Shown one piece after another: positions 43,536 through 51,764 of a DNA stretch of 64,000 bases (positions are counted from its first letter, which is position 1; every line of letters starts with the position of its first letter). The notes under the pieces were generated by a model, which made no database searches, was not told the origin of the DNA, and saw nothing but the letters and a program-made list of their open reading frames with translations. A program made the translations under genes and the position numbers. The stretch covers positions 1 through 64,000 of the forward strand of contig JAIXRN010000043.1 of the NCBI GenBank assembly GCA_027485165.1, written 5' to 3'. The DNA comes from Rubrivivax sp. (lineage in GTDB: Bacteria > Pseudomonadota > Gammaproteobacteria > Burkholderiales > Burkholderiaceae_C).

Positions 43536-44970
43536 ACAAGCTGCCCTGAACACCCTGAACGCCTTGGCCCTGAGCCTGGCCGCTGCCGCCATGGCCTGGC
43601 CGTCGTGTGCCCAGACCCAGACCCAGCCGCCCACCCCGACCGTGGCAGCGCTGCCTGAACTGCTGGGCGTGCCGGCGCGGCTGCCCCTGGTGGAAGCAGG
43701 TGCGGCCCCCGCCGACGCGGCCCCTGGGGCTGCTGCCCCACCCGGCCCGCCGCTGCTGTCGCTGCGCGGCGCCGCGCTGCTGACGCTGGCCCAGAGCCCC
43801 GACGTGCGCGCTGCGCGCTACCGCGCCGAGAGCTTCTTCCACAACCAGCGCGCGGCCCGGGGTGCGCTGCTGCCGCGGCTGGACCTGCGCCATGCCCAGG
43901 GCCGTGGCGAGCAGGGCAGCATCGACCCCGCGCCGCAGAACGAACGCGTCGACGCCCAGGCCACGCTGCGCCAGGCGCTGTTCGACGCCCCGGCCTACAC
44001 CGAATGGCGGCGCCAGGGCCAGCTGATCCAGGCCGCTGAATTGCAGCTGGACAGCGCTGGTTCGGAAGCGCTGCTGGAAGCGGCCGGTGCCTATGTGGCG
44101 GTGCTGCAGTCTGGCCTGGCCCTGCAGTTGGGCGCCGACTACCAGGCCCTGCTGGACGAACTGCTGCGCTACGTGAGCGAGCGCGCTGCCGCCGGCGGCA
44201 CCAGCAATGCCGACCGCGACCGCGTGCGCGCGCGCGTGGCCAATGTGCGCGGCAGCCTGTCGGACAGCCGCGCTGCGCTGGACGTGGCACTGCGCCAGGT
44301 GGAACGGCTGACAGGCCTGACCCCGGCCCAGCTGGACTTGATGGATGCCGTGCCGCTGGAGCTGCCCGCTGACGTGCAGGCCGCCAGCAGCCAGGCCAGT
44401 GCCGTCAACCCCGCGCTGCGTGCCAGCCGGGTGGAAGCCGACGCGGTGCAGGAAGAGCGCCGCGCGATCCGCCGCCGCGACTGGCCGCGCGTGGAACTGG
44501 AGGTGTCGCATGCCAGCAACCGCAACAGCGCCGGCACCATCGGCCAGCAGTACGACACGAAGGTGATGGTGGTGGTGTCGGTGTCGCTGTTGAACGGCGG
44601 TACCGACCACGCCCAGGCCAGCGCGGCCGCGGCGCGCGGCATGGAACTGCAGGCCCGCACCGAGCGCGTCGAACGCCGGCTGCGCCAGGAACTGGACAGC
44701 GCCTACAGCAACCTGGCAGCAGGGCGTGCGCGCTTTCAGAGCGTGCGCGACGAGCTGGACAACAACCGCCGTGTCGTCGAAGCCTTCCGTGCCCAGATGG
44801 TGGGCGGCACACGCCCGCTGCTGGACATGCTGGACGCCTACCAGCGGCTGCACCAGAGCCGTCTGGACCTGGTGCAGGTGGTGGCATCCGTCACCCTGGC
44901 CGAGTGGCGCGTGGCGCATCTCAGCGGCAGCCTGCGCGGCGCACTGGGCCTGGCCGGGCCCCTGCGCTGA
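43528..44970 (+). CDS. TolC-family outer-membrane efflux protein
   Basis: Signal peptide; duplicated coiled-coil OEP pattern (LTLAQSPDVRAARYRAES...; NPALRASRVEADAVQEERRAIRRRDWPRVELE...; AYSNLAAGRARFQSVRDELDNNRRVVEAFRAQMVGGTRPLLDMLDAYQRLHQSRLDL). Confidence 0.9.
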   Translation: MPRQAALNTLNALALSLAAAAMAWPSCAQTQTQPPTPTVAALPELLGVPARLPLVEAGAAPADAAPGAAAPPGPPLLSLRGAALLTLAQSPDVRAARYRAESFFHNQRAARGALLPRLDLRHAQGRGEQGSIDPAPQNERVDAQATLRQALFDAPAYTEWRRQGQLIQAAELQLDSAGSEALLEAAGAYVAVLQSGLALQLGADYQALLDELLRYVSERAAAGGTSNADRDRVRARVANVRGSLSDSRAALDVALRQVERLTGLTPAQLDLMDAVPLELPADVQAASSQASAVNPALRASRVEADAVQEERRAIRRRDWPRVELEVSHASNRNSAGTIGQQYDTKVMVVVSVSLLNGGTDHAQASAAAARGMELQARTERVERRLRQELDSAYSNLAAGRARFQSVRDELDNNRRVVEAFRAQMVGGTRPLLDMLDAYQRLHQSRLDLVQVVASVTLAEWRVAHLSGSLRGALGLAGPLR

Positions 44971-45039
44971 CAGCCCGGGCGGCACAGCCAGCACAGCTCA
45001 ACAACCACAACACAACTACGACAGTACAGGGGTCAACAC

Positions 45040-45711
45040 ATGTCAGGTGGCGGGAAAGGCGCAGACAGCTATTGGCCGGGCTTCGTGGACGCGTTGACCA
45101 ACGTCGTCATCGCCATGGTGTTTGTCACCGTGGTGCTGGCGGTGTCGCTCAGCTTCTCGGCCCAGCTGCTGGCCAAGCGCATGGCCGCCAAGGTGGCGGA
45201 ACTGGAACAGGCCCAGCAGAACGCGAAGGCGGCCCAGGCGGCAGCACTGGCCAGCCCGCCAACGCCAGCCGACGCGCCACCGCAGCCCACGCCCGCCCCC
45301 GGCGCCCTGGCCACGGCCGTGCCGCTGGATCTGCGCATCCCGGTGGCTGGCAACGAGTCGGCCGCGCGGGCGCAGGGCCCGGTCCTGAAGGCGCAGGCCC
45401 GACAGTTGATGCTGGACTTCGAGCCCAGCGCGCTGACCCTGGACGCCACGGCCACGCAGCGGCTGGCCGAGCCGCTGACCGACATCCGCCAGCGCCTGGA
45501 AGCCGACCCGAACCTGCACGTGCGGCTGTTGTCGCGCGCACCCGGCATGCAGCTCAGCGAAAGCCAGCGCTCGGCCTACATCCGGGCGATGTCGGTGCGC
45601 AATGCGCTCATCGACCAGGGTATCGCCGCTGCCCGCATCACCCTGCGCGTGGACACCGAAACGCCCGTCAGCGCGGCCAGCGTGGCCGTGCTGGTCGAGG
45701 ACAAGCCATGA
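45040..45711 (+). CDS. MotB/ExbD/TolR-like single-TM protein with divergent OmpA-like periplasmic domain
   Basis: SYWPGFVDALTNVVIAMVFVTVVLAVSLSF: N-terminal TM with an Asp in the expected proton-binding position; C-terminal LSESQRSAYIRAMSVRNALIDQGIAAARITLRVD OmpA-like helix-strand. Confidence 0.75.
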   Translation: MSGGGKGADSYWPGFVDALTNVVIAMVFVTVVLAVSLSFSAQLLAKRMAAKVAELEQAQQNAKAAQAAALASPPTPADAPPQPTPAPGALATAVPLDLRIPVAGNESAARAQGPVLKAQARQLMLDFEPSALTLDATATQRLAEPLTDIRQRLEADPNLHVRLLSRAPGMQLSESQRSAYIRAMSVRNALIDQGIAAARITLRVDTETPVSAASVAVLVEDKP

Positions 45712-47048
45712 ACCCTGCCGACCTGCCCGGCGCCAAGCCCGCCGCCCTGCAAGCGGTGCTGACCCATTTCGACGGCCAGCTGGGTGCCGGCCGCCGGCTG
45801 CGCTGGCCGCGCGCCATGATCTGGGGCGTGGCGGCACTGCTGCTGCTGGCCCTGGTGTGGATGGCCTGGGCCACCGTGGACCGCGTGGTGCGCACGCAGG
45901 GCCGGGTGGTGCCCGGCAGCAAGGCGCAATTGGTGCAGCACCTGGAAGGCGGCATCGTGTCGCGCGTGTTCGTGCGTGAAGGCGACCAGGTGGCCGCCGG
46001 CGCGCCGCTGGTGGCGGTATCTGACCTGGCGGCCAATTCCACCCAGGCCGAGAAAACCGCGCGCCAGCGCGGCCTGCAGGCCCGCGTGGCCAGGCTGGAA
46101 GCCGAAGCTGATGGTGCAGCGCGCTTCGTGGCGCCGCCGGGCCTGCCGGCCAGTGCGCCGGAGGTGCGCGCCGAAGCCGAAACCTTCGCGGCCCGCCAGG
46201 CACGCCTACGCCAGAGCACGCGCGTGCTGGAAGAGCAGGCCCTGCAAAGGCGCCAGGAAGCGGCCGAGATGGACGTTCGCCGCAAGGGCCTAGCTGCCGA
46301 GCTGGACGTGGCACGCCAGCAGCTGGCGCTGGTGCAGACCATGATCAGCCGCAATGCCGCTTCGCAAGTGGAACTGCTGGACGCCCGCAGCCGCGTCGAG
46401 CGCCTGAGCACGCAGATGCGCGAGGCCGAATCGGGCATGCCGCGCCTGGCGTCGGCCGCGGCAGAGCTGCAGGCCCGCATCGGCGAGATCAGCCTGCAGT
46501 TCCGCAGCGATTCGCGCACGGCGCTGTCTGAAGCGCAGGTGGAACTACGCCGCCTGCAGGAAGACCTGAAGACCGACACCGACCGCGTGCGTCGCACCGT
46601 CATCACCGCCCCGGTGGCCGGCACGGTGAACAAGCTGCTGGCGCACACACCCGGGCTGGTGGTGCGCCCGGCCGAGACGCTGCTGGAACTGACGCCGCAA
46701 GGCGAAGCCGTGGTCATCGAGACCCGTGCCGGGCCCAGCGAACGCGGCGAGCTGCGCGTGGGCCAGCCGGCGCGCGTGCGCGTGGAGGCCTATGACTACA
46801 CCATCCACGGCACGCTGGACGCCAGGGTGACCGAGATCAGTGCCGACAGCCTGGCCGACGAGCGCGGCGAACGCTACTTCCGCGTCGCGCTGTCGGTACC
46901 GGCCGATCAACTGGCGCAGTTCGGCCGTGCCGTGAGCCCGGGCATGACGGTGGCCGCCGACGTCGTGATCGGCTCGCGTTCGGTGGCGCAGTACCTGTTG
47001 TCGCCTGTGCGCGGCCTGGTCAGCACCGCCATGCGCGACCGGCACTGA
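45708..47048 (+). CDS. HlyD-family T1SS membrane-fusion protein
   Basis: Single N-terminal TM; VVRTQGRVVPGSKAQLVQHLEGGIVSRVFVREGDQVAAGAPLV; long coiled coil; VITAPVAGTVNKLLAHTPGLVVRPAETLLELTP. Confidence 0.94.
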   Translation: MNPADLPGAKPAALQAVLTHFDGQLGAGRRLRWPRAMIWGVAALLLLALVWMAWATVDRVVRTQGRVVPGSKAQLVQHLEGGIVSRVFVREGDQVAAGAPLVAVSDLAANSTQAEKTARQRGLQARVARLEAEADGAARFVAPPGLPASAPEVRAEAETFAARQARLRQSTRVLEEQALQRRQEAAEMDVRRKGLAAELDVARQQLALVQTMISRNAASQVELLDARSRVERLSTQMREAESGMPRLASAAAELQARIGEISLQFRSDSRTALSEAQVELRRLQEDLKTDTDRVRRTVITAPVAGTVNKLLAHTPGLVVRPAETLLELTPQGEAVVIETRAGPSERGELRVGQPARVRVEAYDYTIHGTLDARVTEISADSLADERGERYFRVALSVPADQLAQFGRAVSPGMTVAADVVIGSRSVAQYLLSPVRGLVSTAMRDRH

Positions 47049-47088
47049 ACCACCCCCAGAACCATACCCCGCCAGAGGACACCTGCGC

Positions 47089-48447
47089 ATGAACACCACC
47101 ACCATCACCGCCCCGGCGGGGCCCGCCGCGCCGCCTGCCGGGCCGCCTGGCGAAGGGGGGCTGGGCAAGCATTACCGCTACCTGCTGTGGGCGCCGATTG
47201 CCGCTGCCGCCGTGATCACCGCGGCGATGTGGTCGTTCGTGGGCCATGCCTTGATGAGTAACCCGCTGCTCAACGGCAAGATCCTGCTGGTGATGTTCTG
47301 GGGTGTGTGGACCATGCACGTCCATGTGCAACGCATCTATGCCGAAGACCGTGCCTTCCAGCGCGGCATGGCCTGGCTGCGCCGGGGCGTGCAAAGCGGC
47401 GAACAGAACCCGGCTTTCGGCCCCGAGGCCTTTGTCAATGGCATGCTCAGCCGGCTGAACAAGCTGGGGCTGGGGCATCAGGTGTACATCCACAGCGCCG
47501 CTACCGAACCCGAGGTCGAGGCCCTGGGCCACTACCTGGACCGCAAGCAGGAGCTGTCGCAGTTCCTGGTCGGGCTGATGGTGGGCCTGGGCCTGCTGGG
47601 TACCTTCATCGGCCTGTTGCAGACCCTGGTGCAGACCAGCGACCTGATCGCCACCATTGCGCAAAGCAGCAGCGGCAAAGGCAACATCGAAGAAGAGTTC
47701 GGCAAGATCGTCGGCGGGCTGCAGGGGCCGCTGGCCGGCATGGGCACGGCGTTCTCGGCGTCGATGTTCGGTCTGGTGGGCTCCATCCTGCTGGGCTTCC
47801 AGCTGGTGGTGGTGCGCAAGACGGCCAGCGACTTCGTCGAGTCGGTGCGCGAGGACGTGCTGTCCCTGGCCGAGAAGAGCCATGTCAACGAGAAGGCCGA
47901 GGTGACAGAGCGCTTCCTGGCCACGCTGATGGCCGACATGCTGGAACAGCACCGCGTGGCCGGCGCCGGCTTGCGCGACGTGGTGGCCGCCATGCGCGAG
48001 CTGGCCCCCCGGGTGGAGACGTCGAACCTGCTGGCGGCCGAAGTGGGGCGCCGCATCAAGGACCAAGAAGTGGCGCTGGAACGCACCACCGCCACGGTGG
48101 GCAGCGTCGGCCAGGTGGTGCCGGCGATGGGCACGTTGGCCGATTCGTCACGGCGCATCCTGGCCCACAGCGACAGCATGAACAAGGGCGTGGCCACGAT
48201 GGTGTCGCAGCTGCCGGTGCAGGAAAAGGTGCTGGGCGAGCTGCGCGAAGCGCTGGTCAGCGTGGACACGCTGGCCAAGGAAGTGCGCGCGATGAAGGCC
48301 AGCAACGGCGTGCTGCGCGACGAGCTGCGCGCCCAGGGCGCGCTGATCAAGCGCATGGACGCCACGCTGTGGAGCGCCGAGAAGTCGGCGCTGCGCGACG
48401 CCCTGGGCGAAGAAGGCCAGGGCCAGCCCCCGACCGCAAAGGACTGA
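47089..48447 (+). CDS. MotA/TolQ/ExbB-like proton-channel protein with long C-terminal helical tail
   Basis: LVGLMVGLGLLGTFIGLLQTLVQTSDLI...IVGGLQGPLAGMGTAFSASMFGLVGSILLGFQLVVV (MotA/TolQ/ExbB signature), then about 170 aa of predicted helix. Confidence 0.82.
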   Translation: MNTTTITAPAGPAAPPAGPPGEGGLGKHYRYLLWAPIAAAAVITAAMWSFVGHALMSNPLLNGKILLVMFWGVWTMHVHVQRIYAEDRAFQRGMAWLRRGVQSGEQNPAFGPEAFVNGMLSRLNKLGLGHQVYIHSAATEPEVEALGHYLDRKQELSQFLVGLMVGLGLLGTFIGLLQTLVQTSDLIATIAQSSSGKGNIEEEFGKIVGGLQGPLAGMGTAFSASMFGLVGSILLGFQLVVVRKTASDFVESVREDVLSLAEKSHVNEKAEVTERFLATLMADMLEQHRVAGAGLRDVVAAMRELAPRVETSNLLAAEVGRRIKDQEVALERTTATVGSVGQVVPAMGTLADSSRRILAHSDSMNKGVATMVSQLPVQEKVLGELREALVSVDTLAKEVRAMKASNGVLRDELRAQGALIKRMDATLWSAEKSALRDALGEEGQGQPPTAKD

Positions 48448-48449
48448 AC

Positions 48450-49304
48450 ATGCCTGGCCTGATGCCCCCTTCCAGCCTGGACCTGGCGGCCGTGCGTGCC
48501 GCCGTGAACTGCACGTTGCAGATGCCCGCTGTGCCCCACGTGGTGCGACGACTGATCGTGCACCTGCGGCAGCCCGATGTGTCGACCCACACCCTGGTGG
48601 CCGAGATCGAGCAAGACCCGGTGATCGCCGCGCGCACGCTGCGCATGGCGAATTCGCCCCATTTCGGCGGCCGGCGTCAGGTGGGGTCGGTGCGCGACGC
48701 CGTGCAGATGGTGGGCGAAAACGCCTTGCGCACGCTGGTGATCAGCGGTGGCTTCGACGCCGTCTTCTCGCAGGTCAAGGGCGTCAACCTGCGACAGTTC
48801 TGGACCGAAGCCACGCAAACCGCGCGTGCATCGCGCCTGCTGGCGCGCGCTGCGCGGCTGGACGCCGAGGCGGCCTACCTGGCCGGCCTGTTGCATGCCA
48901 CCGGCCATCTGATCCTGTGCACGGCCCACCCGGCCGAGATGGCGCCGCTGCTGGTCGACACCGTACCGCTGCGCGGGATGCGCCTGGCCCACGCCGAACG
49001 CCAGGCCTGCGGGCTTTCCTACCCCGAGGTGGGCGCTGCGTGGGTGGAAAGCCTGGGGTTCCCGCTGACGATCGTGGACGGGGTGGCGCACCACCTCATG
49101 CCCCAGACGGCCATGGGTGAACTGGCGGCCGTGGTGCACCTGGCGCAGATCGTCAGCACCGCGGTCGACGCTGGTGCATCTGCCGAGGAAGCGGCAGCCC
49201 AGCTGCCGCCCCATGTGACGAGCTTGTTGGGCCAGCCCGATGCCGTGTTGACTGCGGCCCTGGTGGACGGCTATGCCTTGCTGATGGAAACGGAGCCGGC
49301 GTGA
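48450..49304 (+). CDS. HDOD-domain protein
   Basis: LQMPAVPHVVRRLIVHLRQPDVSTHTLVAEIEQDPVIAARTLRMANSPHFGGRRQVGSVRDAVQMVGENALRTLVISGG. Confidence 0.88.
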   Translation: MPGLMPPSSLDLAAVRAAVNCTLQMPAVPHVVRRLIVHLRQPDVSTHTLVAEIEQDPVIAARTLRMANSPHFGGRRQVGSVRDAVQMVGENALRTLVISGGFDAVFSQVKGVNLRQFWTEATQTARASRLLARAARLDAEAAYLAGLLHATGHLILCTAHPAEMAPLLVDTVPLRGMRLAHAERQACGLSYPEVGAAWVESLGFPLTIVDGVAHHLMPQTAMGELAAVVHLAQIVSTAVDAGASAEEAAAQLPPHVTSLLGQPDAVLTAALVDGYALLMETEPA

Positions 49305-50998
49305 TGCAAGCCCCCAGCCCTGCGGCGCAGGCGCCCACCGAAGGCAGCCGCGCCGTGGTGGCCACAGCCGCGGAACCCCCCGGGAAGGTCATGCCCATGG
49401 CCGGCCCGAGGCTGGGCGGTCTGTTCGGCTGCTGGGCGCTGGCCGCTGCCGCGGCCCTGGGGGCATGGCACCTGGCGCCGCCAGATGCACGGGGGCCTGC
49501 GCTCATGGCCGCAGCGGCCTTGGGTGTCGCGGCCAGTGTGGGCCTGGAAGTGCTGCGCTGGCGCCGCACGGGTCGTCAGCTTCAGCGCTACATCGCGCAG
49601 ATCGACGCTGCAGGGCAGGGCGAGCTGTGCGAGCAGCCCACCCCGACGCAGCCCGAGTGGGTCGGCCTGTCGCGCGCCCTGAACGTGATGGTGGAACGCC
49701 TGCGCGCCCAGATCGCGCAGCGGGACGAGCGGCTGCAGGTGATGACCGACGTGGTCATGCACGACCCCTTGACCCAGCTGCCCAGCCGGACCCGCTTCAG
49801 CCAGGTGATGGGCAAGGCGCTGGCGGGCGACGCCAAGGCTGGATCGGGCGTGTTGCTGATGGTGCGGCTGCGGGAACTGCCCGCCTTGAACCAGCGGCTG
49901 GGCCGGGCGCAGGGCGACGAACTGCTGAAGTCTGTGGCCACCAGCCTGCGTGTGCGTGCCGTGACCATGCCCAGGGCCCGCCTGGAAGTGTTCCGCATGA
50001 ACGGCGCCGACTTTGCCGTGCTGGGCGTCGGGGTGGACGAACAGGCCGCGCAGGCCTTGCTGGCAGGCGTGAGCGCTGGCCTGCAGCAGCTGCTGGGCAG
50101 TGGCTGGGACCTGCCCGAGCCGCCGGCCTGGGTGTCGGGCTGCCCTTGGCTGCCCGGCGAGACGGTGACCGAGGTGCTGACGCGGGTCGATGGTCTGCTT
50201 CAGATTTGCGAAGCCGAGGAACGCCCCACCTGCTGGCGAACGCCAGGGCCGGCATCGACCCGGCTGTCGCCCACGCAGTGGCGCGACATCATCGACACCG
50301 CGCTGGAAACCGGCCGTATCGGCATTGCGCTGCAGGAAGTGCTGGGCACAGAAAACGGCCCGGCGGGGCTGGTGCATCACCAGCGGTGCCAGGTCAGCCT
50401 GAGCACAACCGAAGGCAAGGCTTACCCCGCCGCGGAATTCCTGCCGGCTGCGCGGCGCGTGTTCAGGCTGGACCACCTGGAGCTGAGGGCGATCGAACTG
50501 GTGCTGGTGGCGGCTCAGGCCCAGGCGCAGGCCGCCACGGCGCCGGTGCCGGTGCTGGTCAGCGTGTCTCTGGCCAGCGCCTTGCGGCCGAGTTTCATCC
50601 ACCGCCTGGGCGTGGTGCTGCAGGCCGCGCCCCAGGCCGCGCAGTGTTTGTGGCTGGCACTGGAAGCGCCTGGCCTGGCGGCGCAGCTGAACACCTATGC
50701 GCCACTGTTGGGCCTGACAGCCCGGCTGGGCGTGCGTTCGGGTCTGCAAGCCGACAAGCTTCAGCTCGATATGCTGGCCGCTGCAGCAGACATGGGCTTG
50801 AGCTTCGTCAGGCTCGACGCGAAGCCAGCCCTGCAAGCCGCGGATGGCGCGCGCCGCGGCGCCAGTGAACTGCAGCGCATCTACCGGGGCATGGCCCAGG
50901 ACCTGGGGATCGAGGTGCTGCCCCATGAAACGGGTGCGCTGGTGCTGACGCCGGCGGAACAGGGTTCGCGGGCACCGGGTCTGGTCGACCAGACCTGA
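49304..50998 (+). CDS. Degenerate GGDEF-EAL tandem protein with two N-terminal TMs and HAMP-like linker
   Basis: MHDPLTQLPSRTRFSQVMGKAL (GGDEF N-terminus), RMNGADFAVLG in place of GGDEF, EAL-like C-terminal half without EAL or DDFG motifs; overlaps the HDOD stop. Confidence 0.78.
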   Translation: MQAPSPAAQAPTEGSRAVVATAAEPPGKVMPMAGPRLGGLFGCWALAAAAALGAWHLAPPDARGPALMAAAALGVAASVGLEVLRWRRTGRQLQRYIAQIDAAGQGELCEQPTPTQPEWVGLSRALNVMVERLRAQIAQRDERLQVMTDVVMHDPLTQLPSRTRFSQVMGKALAGDAKAGSGVLLMVRLRELPALNQRLGRAQGDELLKSVATSLRVRAVTMPRARLEVFRMNGADFAVLGVGVDEQAAQALLAGVSAGLQQLLGSGWDLPEPPAWVSGCPWLPGETVTEVLTRVDGLLQICEAEERPTCWRTPGPASTRLSPTQWRDIIDTALETGRIGIALQEVLGTENGPAGLVHHQRCQVSLSTTEGKAYPAAEFLPAARRVFRLDHLELRAIELVLVAAQAQAQAATAPVPVLVSVSLASALRPSFIHRLGVVLQAAPQAAQCLWLALEAPGLAAQLNTYAPLLGLTARLGVRSGLQADKLQLDMLAAAADMGLSFVRLDAKPALQAADGARRGASELQRIYRGMAQDLGIEVLPHETGALVLTPAEQGSRAPGLVDQT

Positions 50999-51029
50999 GC
51001 GCCGGCTGCGTGGCCCTGTGCCGGGGCCT

Positions 51030-51764
51030 TTAAAGCCCCAGGTAGCCGGCCAGCGCCGGCTCAGCCGCGACGTCTGCCGCCGGCCCCTGCAGCACGGCCT
51101 GGCCTTTCTGCAGCACGATGGCCTGGTCGGCGCGGGCCAGCACGCGGCGCCAGTCGCGGTCCACGATCAGGGTGGCGATGCCGCTGGCACGGATGTCACC
51201 GATCACGCGCCAGATCTCGGCCACGATCAGCGGCGCCAGGCCTTCGGTGGCTTCGTCGAGGATGATGAGTTCGGGGTGCGTCATCAGCGCGCGGCCAATC
51301 GACAGCATCTGCTGTTCACCGCCCGACAGCTGGTTGCCCAGATTGGCCTGCCGTTCGGCCAGGCGCGGGAAGGTCTGCATAACGCGTTCAAAGGTCCATT
51401 CGCGCCGCCCGTCGCGGCCTGGCCGCGCCGCCATCAGCAGGTTTTCGCGCACGCTCAGGTTCGGGAACACGCCGCGCCCTTCCGGCACATAAGCCACGCC
51501 GCGGCGTGCCACATCGTGCGGCTGGGCGCGCGACACATCGTGGCCGAACAGCTGGATCTGGCCTTCGCGCTGCGTCACATGGCCCAGCAGGCTGCGGATC
51601 AGCGTGCTCTTGCCCATGCCGTTGCGGCCCAGCAGACCCAGGGTTTCACCCCGGCGCACCTGCAGGTCCACGCCGTGCAGCACATGGCTGCTGCCGTACC
51701 AGGCATGCAGGCCTTGCGCCTGCAGGATGATTTCGGCGCCTACCTGCGCCTGGCTGCTGTTCAT
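51030..51764 (-). CDS. livF: Branched-chain amino acid-type ABC transporter ATP-binding protein
   Basis: LLGRNGMGKSTLIRSLLGH; NQLSGGEQQMLSIGRALMTHPELIILDEATEGLAP. Confidence 0.92.
   Translation of the reverse strand: MNSSQAQVGAEIILQAQGLHAWYGSSHVLHGVDLQVRRGETLGLLGRNGMGKSTLIRSLLGHVTQREGQIQLFGHDVSRAQPHDVARRGVAYVPEGRGVFPNLSVRENLLMAARPGRDGRREWTFERVMQTFPRLAERQANLGNQLSGGEQQMLSIGRALMTHPELIILDEATEGLAPLIVAEIWRVIGDIRASGIATLIVDRDWRRVLARADQAIVLQKGQAVLQGPAADVAAEPALAGYLGL

Noticed and set aside
45040-48447. Zorya anti-phage system (ZorAB are MotAB-like)
   Set aside because: No ZorC/ZorD/ZorE-like helicase or nuclease genes nearby; the pair is interleaved with T1SS genes and a giant substrate.
45040-48447. 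Flagellar stator or Tol-Pal/TonB set
   Set aside because: No flagellar, tolA/tolB/pal or tonB genes adjacent; gene order is broken by hlyD.
49304-50998. Active diguanylate cyclase/phosphodiesterase
   Set aside because: GGDEF is replaced by NGADF and EAL/DDFG signatures are not recognisable, so activity is unlikely.
23820-50998. Canonical LapA-LapD-LapG system
   Set aside because: No LapG-like protease gene in the window and the GGDEF-EAL protein lacks a periplasmic output domain; genes elsewhere cannot be excluded.
51001-51040. GGGGC-CTTTAAA-GCCCC hairpin between the GGDEF-EAL gene and livF as a terminator
   Set aside because: It overlaps the livF stop codon and has no T tract; possible but not well enough supported to call.
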